This document shows, one piece after another, positions 22,114 to 28,906 of a stretch of 34,892 bases of DNA. The position numbers and the translations under genes are program-made. Under the pieces are notes generated by a model. It was not told where the DNA came from and ran no database searches. It saw only the letters and a program-made list of their open reading frames with translations. The DNA is from Nocardioides sp. (GTDB taxonomy: Bacteria; Actinomycetota; Actinomycetes; Propionibacteriales; Nocardioidaceae), in the NCBI RefSeq assembly GCF_014360585.1, contig NZ_JACIXG010000053.1, forward strand, positions 1 through 34,892. Reading direction: 5' to 3'. The first letter of the stretch is position 1. Each line of letters starts with the position of its first letter.

Positions 22114-22857
22114 TCAGGCCCAGCGACGGGTGCGGGCGAGCAGAGCGGCCGAGGCGGCGACGCCGGCCGTTGAGGTGCGCAGGACCTCGTCGCCGAGACG
22201 GATCGTGGTGGCGCCGGCCTTCTCGAAGAGGGCGATCTCCTCCTCCGTCAGGCCACCCTCGGGTCCAACCACGACGAGGATGCTGCCCTCATCGACGATG
22301 GGCACGGCGCCGATCGGGAGGGTGCCCTCCTCGTGGAGCACGACGGCGACGTCGGCCGCCTCGATCATGGTCACGACGGCGTCGGTGCTGGCCATCTGCT
22401 CGACCTCGGGATGCCACAGGCGGCGCGACTGCTTGGCCGCCTCGCGAGCGGTGGCGCGCCAGCGGGCCAGCGACTTGACCGCGCGCTCGCCCTTCCAGAC
22501 CGCGACCGAGCGGGTCGCCGCCCACGGGACGATGCGGGCCGCGCCGATCTCGGTGAGCATCTCGACGGCGAGCTCGCCGCGATCGCCCTTGGGCAGCGCC
22601 TGGACCACCGTCAGCGCAGGCTCGGGCGGGACGTCGCCGAGGACGATCTCGTCGACGCGTACGGTCATCGACTTCTTGGTGGTCGCCGTGATCGTGCCCG
22701 TGACGCCCTCGCCGGCGCCATCGGTGAGCACGACCTCCTCACCGACCCGGAGACGGCGTACGACGACGGCGTGATGTCCCTCGTCGCCGCCCACCTCGAC
22801 GGCGTCGCCGACACGGGTGCCGGCGAGCGACTCGACGAGGTGAACCGGAAGCGTCAT
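22114..22857 (-). CDS. rsmE: 16S rRNA (uracil-1498-N3)-methyltransferase
   Basis: A 247-aa SPOUT-class SAM methyltransferase that modifies U1498 of 16S rRNA. The N-terminal PUA-like domain (about 1-75) has HHAVVVRRLRVGEEVVL. The catalytic part has KGDRGELAVEMLTEIGA and ARWRATAREAAKQSRR. The trefoil-knot SAM loop shows VVGPEGGLTEEE and LRTSTAGVAA, all in the family's positions. It starts at ATG 22857, 6 nt after the dnaJ stop, so dnaJ-rsmE form an operon. Confidence 0.95.
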   Translation of the reverse strand: MTLPVHLVESLAGTRVGDAVEVGGDEGHHAVVVRRLRVGEEVVLTDGAGEGVTGTITATTKKSMTVRVDEIVLGDVPPEPALTVVQALPKGDRGELAVEMLTEIGAARIVPWAATRSVAVWKGERAVKSLARWRATAREAAKQSRRLWHPEVEQMASTDAVVTMIEAADVAVVLHEEGTLPIGAVPIVDEGSILVVVGPEGGLTEEEIALFEKAGATTIRLGDEVLRTSTAGVAASAALLARTRRWA

Positions 22858-22863
22858 GTCGTC

Positions 22864-24057
22864 TCAGTGCCCGTTGAGGGTGTCCTTGAACCAGGAGAAG
22901 ACGCCGCCCTTGTGGGACGCCTTGAGCTGGCCCTGGACGGACTCCTCACCGCGCATCTCGGCGAGCTGGCGCAGCAGCGCCTCCTGCTCGAGGTCGAGCT
23001 TGGTGGGGGTCTCCACGTTGACGGTCACGATCAGGTCGCCGCGACCGCCGCGCAGGCCGGGGACACCGCGGCCACGCAGGACGTGGTCGGTGCCGGACTG
23101 GGTGCCGGGCTTGAGGTCGATCTGGATCGAGACGTCGTCGGGGTCCATCTGGTCGGCGACCTCGCCGACGAGGTCGGCCTCCAGCGTCGGCAGGTTGAGC
23201 GTGGTGCCGAGCGCGGCAGCGGTCATCGGGACCTTCGCGGTGCAGTGCAGGTCGTTGCCTCGCCGGGTGAAGGTGGCGTGCTTGGCGACGTGGATCTCGA
23301 CGTAGAGGTCGCCGGCGGGGCCACCGCCGGGGCCGACCTCGCCCTGCTCGGCGAGCTGGACCCGGGTGCCGTCATCGACGCCCGGCGGGATCTTGACCGT
23401 CAGGGTGCGGTGGGAGCGGACCCGGCCCTCGCCGCTGCAGTCGCGGCACGGGTCGGGGATGACGGTGCCGAAGCCGTTGCAGGCCGAGCACGGGCGGAGC
23501 GTACGGATCTCGCCCAGGAAGGAGCGCTGCACGACCGCGACCTCGCCCTGGCCGTGACAGGTCTCGCACGGGACCGGGTGGGAGCCTTCCGCGGCCCCCT
23601 CGCCACCACAGGCGTCACAGACGACCGCGGTGTCGACCTTGAGGTCGCGGGTGACGCCGAACGCCGCCTCGGCCAGGTCGATGTCGAGGCGGATGAGAGC
23701 GTCCTGGCCGCGGCGTACCCGCGGACGGGGGCCGCGCCCGGCACCCGCACCACCGGCTCCGGCGCCGCCGAAGAACGCGTCCATGATGTCGGTGAACGAG
23801 AAGCCCGCGCCCTGCGCGCCGAAGCCGCCCGCGAACGGGTCGCCGCCCCGGTCGAACGCAGCCCGCTTCTGCGGGTCGCTCAGGACCTCGTAGGCGTGGG
23901 AGATCTCCTTGAACCTCTCCTGCGACTCGGCGTCGGGGTTGACGTCCGGGTGGTACTGGCGCGCCAGCTTCCGGTACGCCTTCTTGATCGTTGCGTCGTC
24001 GGCGTCCTTGTCGACACCGAGGAGCTCATAGGGGTCCAACGTCGGTCTTCCTGCCAT
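22864..24057 (-). CDS. dnaJ: Chaperone DnaJ (DnaJ2 type, HrcA-linked)
   Basis: Hsp70 cochaperone, 397 aa. The J domain with HPD lies at about 8-70, and the Gly/Phe-rich region at 72-110. The zinc domain holds four CxxCxGxG repeats (CDACGGEG, CETCHGQG, CSACNGFG, CRDCSGEG). The C-terminal substrate-binding domains end in SWFKDTLNGH. It is the second dnaJ type of actinobacteria, encoded next to hrcA and away from dnaK. ATG 24057 lies 37 bp past the hrcA stop, so heat-shock control from the CIRCE site probably covers it too. Confidence 0.97.
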   Translation of the reverse strand: MAGRPTLDPYELLGVDKDADDATIKKAYRKLARQYHPDVNPDAESQERFKEISHAYEVLSDPQKRAAFDRGGDPFAGGFGAQGAGFSFTDIMDAFFGGAGAGGAGAGRGPRPRVRRGQDALIRLDIDLAEAAFGVTRDLKVDTAVVCDACGGEGAAEGSHPVPCETCHGQGEVAVVQRSFLGEIRTLRPCSACNGFGTVIPDPCRDCSGEGRVRSHRTLTVKIPPGVDDGTRVQLAEQGEVGPGGGPAGDLYVEIHVAKHATFTRRGNDLHCTAKVPMTAAALGTTLNLPTLEADLVGEVADQMDPDDVSIQIDLKPGTQSGTDHVLRGRGVPGLRGGRGDLIVTVNVETPTKLDLEQEALLRQLAEMRGEESVQGQLKASHKGGVFSWFKDTLNGH

Positions 24058-24094
24058 CGAAGTTCGCTGATCTTCCTTGTATCGAGTCTGCTGC

Positions 24095-25129
24095 TCAAGC
24101 CTCGTCGAGGATCCGGGAGAGGTAGCGCGCCACCGCGCGCACCGCAGCCATGGATCCGGGGTAGTCCATCCGGGTCGGGCCGACCACGCCGAGCGTGGCC
24201 AGCGCCTCGTCGCCCGGTCCGTAGCCGGTCGCGACCACGCTGGTCTGCGCCAGCTCCTGATAGGGGCCCTCGGCGCCGATCCGCACCGTGACCAGTCCGC
24301 CCGCGGTCGCCTCGCCCATCAGCTTGAGCAGCACGACGTGCTCCTCGAGGGCCTCCAGGAGCGGGCGCACCGCGGTGTCGAAGCTGTCGCCGAAGCGGGC
24401 CAGGTTGCTGGTGCCGCCGATGGAGATCCGCTCGTCGGAGCGGTGGTCGTTCATCGCCTCGATCAGCGCCTCCGCCACCGCGGCGGCGAGCGTGTCGTAC
24501 GGGGCGGCGGCGGGCTGGTCTGCAGGGCGGGCGATGCTGCGCAGCGCCTCACCCGCCTCGGCGATCACGACGCCGTCGACCGCGGTGTTGATCTGCGTAC
24601 GCAGGCTCGCCAGGGTCTCCTCGGAGACCTCCTCGGTCACCTCGAGCAGGCGCTGCTCGACGCGACCGGTGCTGAGGATGAGCACGAGGAGGAGGCGGGT
24701 CGGAGCCAGCGCGACCAGCTCGACGTGGCGTACGGTCGAGCGGCTCAGGGTCGGGTACTGCACCACCGCGACCTGGCGGGTCAGCTGGGAGAGCAGCCGG
24801 GTCGAGCGGCTCACGACGTCGTCGAGGTCGACCGCGCCTTCGAGGAAGCCGGCGATCGCCCGCTTCTCGGCCGCCGTCATCGGCTTGACCGTGGTCAGCC
24901 GGTCGACGAAGAGCCGGTAGCCCTTGTCGGTGGGCACCCGGCCGGCGCTGGTGTGGGGGGCGGTGATGTAGCCCTCCTCCTCCAGCGCGGCCATGTCGTT
25001 GCGCACGGTTGCCGGCGAGACGCCCAGGCCGTGACGCTCCACGAGCGCCTTGGAGCCGACCGGCTCCTCGGTCTTCACGTAGTCCTCGACGATCGCTCGG
25101 AGGACGGAGAGCCTGCGTTCGTTCTGCAT
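24095..25129 (-). CDS. hrcA: Heat-inducible transcription repressor HrcA
   Basis: A 344-aa repressor that binds CIRCE operators. The N-terminal winged helix shows RAIVEDYVKTEEPVGSKAL and VSPATVRNDMAALEEEGYI (about 10-55), followed by HTSAGRVPTDKGYRLFVD. The rest is the GAF-like dimer domain, ending SRILDEA. ATG 25129 follows GAGGAG at a proper distance. A CIRCE operator lies 25-51 bp upstream, so the gene controls itself, with dnaJ and rsmE downstream. Confidence 0.97.
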   Translation of the reverse strand: MQNERRLSVLRAIVEDYVKTEEPVGSKALVERHGLGVSPATVRNDMAALEEEGYITAPHTSAGRVPTDKGYRLFVDRLTTVKPMTAAEKRAIAGFLEGAVDLDDVVSRSTRLLSQLTRQVAVVQYPTLSRSTVRHVELVALAPTRLLLVLILSTGRVEQRLLEVTEEVSEETLASLRTQINTAVDGVVIAEAGEALRSIARPADQPAAAPYDTLAAAVAEALIEAMNDHRSDERISIGGTSNLARFGDSFDTAVRPLLEALEEHVVLLKLMGEATAGGLVTVRIGAEGPYQELAQTSVVATGYGPGDEALATLGVVGPTRMDYPGSMAAVRAVARYLSRILDEA

Positions 25130-25153
25130 CTGCGCTCCTCTCGCCCTGGCTGC

Positions 25154-25180
25154 CTGGCACTCATTCCGTGCGAGTGCCAA
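25154..25180 (-). promoter_or_regulatory. CIRCE operator (HrcA site)
   Basis: On the minus strand TTGGCACTC, 9 nt, then GAGTGCCAG. This is the 9-9-9 layout of CIRCE (consensus TTAGCACTC and GAGTGCTAA), with two changes from consensus in each arm. It lies just upstream of hrcA. Confidence 0.9.
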
Positions 25181-25265
25181 TCCTACCGGTTCATCGGCAG
25201 GGAACCAGTTCGCGGTGGTCGCCCACTCTGTGGAACGAGACACGTCTCTCGCCATCGAGACAGCC

Positions 25266-25284
25266 TTAGGTTAGGCTGACCTTA
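25266..25284 (+). promoter_or_regulatory. Probable IdeR/DtxR iron box
   Basis: TTAGGTTAGGCTGACCTTA matches the 19-bp DtxR/IdeR consensus (TTAGGTTAGSCTAACCTAA) at 17 positions. It lies 38 bp before the ATG of the DUF2470-like gene, where it would cover the promoter. It is about 85 bp from the CIRCE operator of the divergent hrcA. Confidence 0.7.
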
Positions 25285-25322
25285 GAGATCCTGCTTCATC
25301 GCTTCCCCCCACTGGAGGGTCC

Positions 25323-25595
25323 ATGATCGCCAACGATGTACTGGCCCGCATCGCGGCCCACGCCAACGACGAGCACCAGGCCGACCTGTGCCACACGCTC
25401 GCGGCGCGACTCGGGCTGCGGCCTCGCCACATCGTGGGCGTACGCCTCTCTCACCTCACCGCCGAGAGCGTCGAGGTCTCCTGGATCACCCTCGACGGCG
25501 GCCACCACGCGACGTTCCGGTTCCCGGGGGCCGCGACCACGGCCGACGACGTTCTCGAGCAGCTCGGGCGAGTGCTGGCAGGGTCGCGCTGCTGA
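25323..25595 (+). CDS. Small DUF2470-like protein, probably iron- or heme-linked
   Basis: A 90-aa product. The N-terminal half, RIAAHANDEHQADLCHTLAA, has the spaced His residues and acidic pair of DUF2470 domains, which occur as heme-binding tails of HugZ-type proteins and as small separate proteins. The rest (VSWITLDGGHHATFRFPG) fits that fold. GGAGGG lies 5 nt before ATG 25323. An IdeR-like box upstream suggests repression by iron, so the product may help heme or iron use when iron is low. The DUF2470 call rests on pattern recognition only. Confidence 0.65.
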   Translation: MIANDVLARIAAHANDEHQADLCHTLAARLGLRPRHIVGVRLSHLTAESVEVSWITLDGGHHATFRFPGAATTADDVLEQLGRVLAGSRC

Positions 25596-25635
25596 CCGCT
25601 CGGCGTGGCTGCGTGCCCCTGCGGGCATAGGTCAC

Positions 25636-25641
25636 TAACCT
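25636..25641 (+). promoter_or_regulatory. Possible -10 box of the DUF3097 gene
   Basis: TAACCT lies 7 nt before the ATG at 25649. No ribosome binding site is present, so this suits leaderless transcription. Confidence 0.35.
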
Positions 25642-25648
25642 CGCCCGG

Positions 25649-26497
25649 ATGAGCGATCGCTACGGCTCCGACGTCCTGTCCGGTGACTGGCGCAAGCCCA
25701 AGCACGGGCGTGCCGTCGAGACCCCCGCGGAGCTGGGCGCGGTCGTGGAGGAGGTCGAGACCGACTTCGTCGGCGAGATCGTGCGGATCGACCGCGACCT
25801 GCACACGCTGACGCTTGAGGATCGACGCGGCAAGCAGCGTACATTTCCCCTCGGTCCAGGCTTCTGGCTCGAGGGCAAACCAGTCATCCTCACTCCTCCG
25901 GTGACACGGGCGGCGCCGGCGAAGCCGACCCGGACCGCATCGGGTTCGGTGGCCGTCTCCGACGTCAAGGCTCGGGTCGCGCGCGAGTCACGGATCTTCG
26001 TCGAAGGGCGTCACGACGCCGAGCTGGTCGAGAAGATCTGGGGAGACGACCTGCGGATCGAGGGCGTCGTCGTGGAATTTCTCGGCGGCGTCGACGACCT
26101 CGCCGACCACCTGGTCGACTTCCGTCCCGGGCCGTCGCGTCGGGTGGGGGTCCTGGTGGACCACCTGGTCAAGGGCTCGAAGGAGGCCCGGATCGCGGAG
26201 TCGATCCGGCGCTCCGCGGTCGGCCAGCACGTGCTGATCGTCGGTCACCCGTTCATCGACGTGTGGCAGGCGGTCAAGCCGGATCGGGTCGGGCTGGAGG
26301 CCTGGCCGAACGTGCCGCGCTCGATCGAGTGGAAGAAGGGCATCTGCCAGCACCTGGGCTGGCCACACCGCGACCAGGCCGACATCGCGCGCGCCTGGAA
26401 GCACATCCTGGGGCGGGTGAACACCTTCGGCGACCTCGAGCCCGACCTGCTCGGCCGGGTCGAGGAGCTGATCGACTTCGTGACGGCCGAGCAGTGA
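25649..26497 (+). CDS. DUF3097 family protein
   Basis: A 282-aa actinobacterial protein of unknown function, recognised from its start MSDRYGSDVLSGDWRKPK and from ESRIFVEGRHDAELVEKIWG in the middle. The latter resembles the first strand and Glu of a TOPRIM-like domain. RRVGVLVDHLVKGSKEARI has the D-x-D-like acidic segment (VDHLVKGSKE) that might complete it. The end, NTFGDLEPDLLGRVEELIDFV, is helical. A nucleic-acid role is only a guess. ATG 25649; it is single and convergent with the PspC gene (12 bp apart). Confidence 0.85.
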   Translation: MSDRYGSDVLSGDWRKPKHGRAVETPAELGAVVEEVETDFVGEIVRIDRDLHTLTLEDRRGKQRTFPLGPGFWLEGKPVILTPPVTRAAPAKPTRTASGSVAVSDVKARVARESRIFVEGRHDAELVEKIWGDDLRIEGVVVEFLGGVDDLADHLVDFRPGPSRRVGVLVDHLVKGSKEARIAESIRRSAVGQHVLIVGHPFIDVWQAVKPDRVGLEAWPNVPRSIEWKKGICQHLGWPHRDQADIARAWKHILGRVNTFGDLEPDLLGRVEELIDFVTAEQ

Positions 26498-26509
26498 TGC
26501 GGGGAACGA

Positions 26510-26704
26510 TCAGTAGGCCGACTTCTTCGGCATGATGATCCACAGCACGATGTAGACGATGAACTGCGGTCCGGGCAGCAGGCAGGAGACGACGAAGGCC
26601 AGCCGGATCAGGTTGGCGTTGATGCCGAAGCGCTCGCCGAGACCGCCGCAGACGCCGGCGATCCATTTGTCGTTGCTGGGTCGGGAGAGAGTTGTGGTTG
26701 CCAT
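26510..26704 (-). CDS. PspC domain membrane protein
   Basis: A 64-aa protein made of little but a PspC domain. A conserved KWIAGVCGGLGERFGINANL (residues 13-32) precedes one membrane helix (LIRLAFVVSCLLPGPQFIVYIVLWIIM). PspC proteins act in envelope stress, but stand-alone actinobacterial ones are uncharacterised. ATG 26704 follows GGTGGAGCT. The length is normal for this group, so it is not a fragment. Confidence 0.88.
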   Translation of the reverse strand: MATTTLSRPSNDKWIAGVCGGLGERFGINANLIRLAFVVSCLLPGPQFIVYIVLWIIMPKKSAY

Positions 26705-26794
26705 AGCTCCACCATGCCCTGTCCGGCGGTGTTTACCAATCAGGATCTCCCCTGATCCTCTGGTCAGGACCAATGTCCCGCGTCTCGGGGCTCC

Positions 26795-28021
26795 TCAGGG
26801 GAGCAGATCCCGGACCACTGCGTCGGCGAGGAGCCTGCCGGTCTCGGTGAGGACGATCGTGTCGTCGGAGACGGTGACCAGGCCGCGGCGTACCTGATCT
26901 GGCAGGGCCGCACGGCCCTCGTCGTCGAGGGTGTGAACGGACAGCCCGTCGGCGAGGCGGAGCTCGAGGAGGACGCGCTCGACGCGCCGGTCCTCCTCGG
27001 CCAGGATCTCGCGGGCGTGGGCCGGGCTCTGCCCGCTGGTGATGCGATCGGCGTACGCCTTGGGGTGCTTGACGTTCCACCATCTGGTGCCGCCGACGTG
27101 GCTGTGGGCCCCGGGTCCGACACCCCACCAGTCGCCGCCCTGCCAGTAGAGCATGTTGTGACGGCAGCGCTGGGTCTCGTCGGTGGCCCAGTTGGAGACC
27201 TCGTACCAGGTCAGGCCGTGCTCTCGGAGGGCGGCGTCGGCCAGCTCGTACTTGTCGGCGAGGTCGTCCTCGTCGGGCATCTCGATCTCTCCCCGCCTCA
27301 CCTGGCGAGCCAGAGCGGTGCCGTCCTCGACGATGAGGGAGTAGGCCGAGATGTGGTCGGGGTTGCTGGCCAGCGCGGAGTCGAGGCTCGTCCTCCAGTC
27401 GGCGACCGACTCGCCGGGCGTGCCGTAGATGAGGTCGAGGGAGACCTGCTCGAAGCCGGCCTCACGGGCCCACTCCACGACCAGCGGGACCCGCTCGGGG
27501 TCGTGGGTGCGGTCGAGGGTCTCGAGTACGTGGGGGATGGCCGACTGCATGCCGAAGCTGAGCCGGGTGAAGCCGCCCGCACGCAGGGTCCGCAGGTAGT
27601 CCAGGTCGACGGAGTCGGGGTTGGCCTCGGTCGTCACCTCGACGTCGTCGGTGAGGCCGAACTCGTCCTTGATCGCCTGGAGCATGCCGACCAGGTCGTC
27701 GGCCGGCAGCAGCGTCGGGGTGCCGCCGCCGAAGAAGACGGTGTCCACGGTGGGCGGGTGGCCGAGCTTGTCGAGACCACCCAGCACCCGGCGAGCCAGC
27801 CTGACCTCTTCGATGGCCTGGTCGGCGTACGTCTGCCGGCTCACGCCGGGGCCGAGCTCGGTCGCGGTGTAGGTGTTGAAGTCGCAGTAGCCGCACCGGA
27901 CGGTGCAGAACGGGACGTGGACGTAGAAGCCCAGCCCCTTCTCCCCCAGCGTGCTCAGCGAGTCGGCCGGCAGCGACCCGTCGGCGGGGGCGGGGTCGCC
28001 GGGAGGCAGAGCGGAAGGCAC
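26795..28021 (-). CDS. hemW: Radical SAM heme chaperone HemW (coproporphyrinogen oxidase-like)
   Basis: A 408-aa radical SAM protein of the HemN/HemW family, which binds heme and delivers it to apoproteins. The iron-sulfur motif CTVRCGYC (Cys 39, 43, 46) follows YVHVPFC, and FFGGGTPTLL is the SAM-binding Gly motif. The extra Cys of true HemN (CxxxCxxCxC) is missing, since the sequence reads CGYCDF, which supports HemW. The C-terminal wing includes a LRLADGLS segment. The GTG start lies 6 nt after GATAAT. In actinobacteria hemW often lies upstream of hrcA, as here. Confidence 0.93.
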   Translation of the reverse strand: MPSALPPGDPAPADGSLPADSLSTLGEKGLGFYVHVPFCTVRCGYCDFNTYTATELGPGVSRQTYADQAIEEVRLARRVLGGLDKLGHPPTVDTVFFGGGTPTLLPADDLVGMLQAIKDEFGLTDDVEVTTEANPDSVDLDYLRTLRAGGFTRLSFGMQSAIPHVLETLDRTHDPERVPLVVEWAREAGFEQVSLDLIYGTPGESVADWRTSLDSALASNPDHISAYSLIVEDGTALARQVRRGEIEMPDEDDLADKYELADAALREHGLTWYEVSNWATDETQRCRHNMLYWQGGDWWGVGPGAHSHVGGTRWWNVKHPKAYADRITSGQSPAHAREILAEEDRRVERVLLELRLADGLSVHTLDDEGRAALPDQVRRGLVTVSDDTIVLTETGRLLADAVVRDLLP

Positions 28022-28027
28022 GCATCC

Positions 28028-28033
28028 ATTATC
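28028..28033 (-). promoter_or_regulatory. Possible -10 box of hemW
   Basis: GATAAT on the minus strand, 6 nt before the GTG at 28021, fits a leaderless transcript. It is the closest match to the -10 consensus among the sites of this kind here. Confidence 0.4.
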
Positions 28034-28090
28034 GAGCCACCTGTCGAAAAGGGTTAACCGTGCCTGGTGCGGTGATGGGAAAGTCCCAGG

Positions 28091-28798
28091 GTGCCCGTCT
28101 CTCAGCCCGATCTTCTTCTCGACGATATCCTCGACAACCCGGTGTGGTCGTCATTGACCGGGGCACATGCCTGGCTCGCGGAGGGGACCGGCCTCGCTCG
28201 CCGCTATCGGCCCGACGTCTCGCCCTTCGCTGCGGTCTCCGACTCGAGCTCGCCGGAGGCGTGGCGTGACCTGGCCGCGGCCGTCGGCCCCGGCGGCACG
28301 GCGCTGATCACCGGCGCCGAGGGCGTCTGCGGGGACGGGTGGTCGATCCTCGGAGGTGGCGAGGGGGTCCAGCTCGTCGAGACGCCACGGGTCTCCGCAG
28401 CGCCTGATCCCGAGGCGGTCGTGCTCGTGGCCACCGACGTACCCGAGATGCTCGACCTCGTCGCTCGCACCGAGCCCGGACCGTTCGAGAAGTCGACCCA
28501 CACGATGGGTACGTATCTGGGACTGCGCGACGAGGGCCGACTCGTCGCGATGGCCGGCCAGCGGATGCACCCGGACGGGTGGGTCGAGATCAGCGCCGTC
28601 TGCACCGCTCCCGAGGCCCGCGGCCGCGGCCTCGCCCGCCGTCTGGTCAGCGCCGTCACCGCCGACATCCACGCCCGCGGCTGTCGGGCGTTGATGCACG
28701 CCTCGGTCACCAACACCAGCGCCATCTCGGTCTATCTCGGTCTCGGCTTCGAGCAGCGCCGGCGTACGACCTTCGAGATGTTCCAGGCGGCCGGCTAG
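28091..28798 (+). CDS. GNAT family N-acetyltransferase (FR47-like)
   Basis: A 235-aa protein whose C-terminal half is a GNAT fold. VEISAVCTAPEARGRGLARR carries the acetyl-CoA pyrophosphate loop (R/Q-x-x-G-x-G/A) at about residues 163-182. SVTNTSAISVYLGLGFEQRR is the family's last motif. The N-terminal half (about 1-120) is a degenerate second domain, as in FR47-like members. GTG 28091 is the start. It is divergent from hemW, with 69 bp between them. The acceptor substrate is not known. Confidence 0.88.
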   Translation: MPVSQPDLLLDDILDNPVWSSLTGAHAWLAEGTGLARRYRPDVSPFAAVSDSSSPEAWRDLAAAVGPGGTALITGAEGVCGDGWSILGGGEGVQLVETPRVSAAPDPEAVVLVATDVPEMLDLVARTEPGPFEKSTHTMGTYLGLRDEGRLVAMAGQRMHPDGWVEISAVCTAPEARGRGLARRLVSAVTADIHARGCRALMHASVTNTSAISVYLGLGFEQRRRTTFEMFQAAG

Positions 28799-28800
28799 CG

Positions 28801-28890
28801 CCGAGGCGTCACCCGCGTCGGCCGAGGCGTCGCGTACGTCGTGCGAGAGGTCACCGACTGACGTCTCGACCGACGGGAGTGACGTCTCGG
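28801..28890. repeat. Imperfect 31-bp inverted repeat beyond the GNAT gene and dnaE2
   Basis: Arms 28801-28831 and 28860-28890 pair at 26 of 31 positions around a 28-nt loop. It lies between the ends of two convergent genes and may end both transcripts. The right arm holds two TGACGTCTCG units (28859 and 28880) at a 21-bp step. It recurs, in inverse orientation, at 34812-34842 with 27 of 31 matches. Confidence 0.7.
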
Positions 28891-28906
28891 CGGGATGGGG
28901 CAGGGG

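Noticed and set aside
26510..26704. PspC gene as a truncated fragment
   Set aside because: The short PspC-only form with one helix is normal in actinobacteria and has a start with ribosome binding site.
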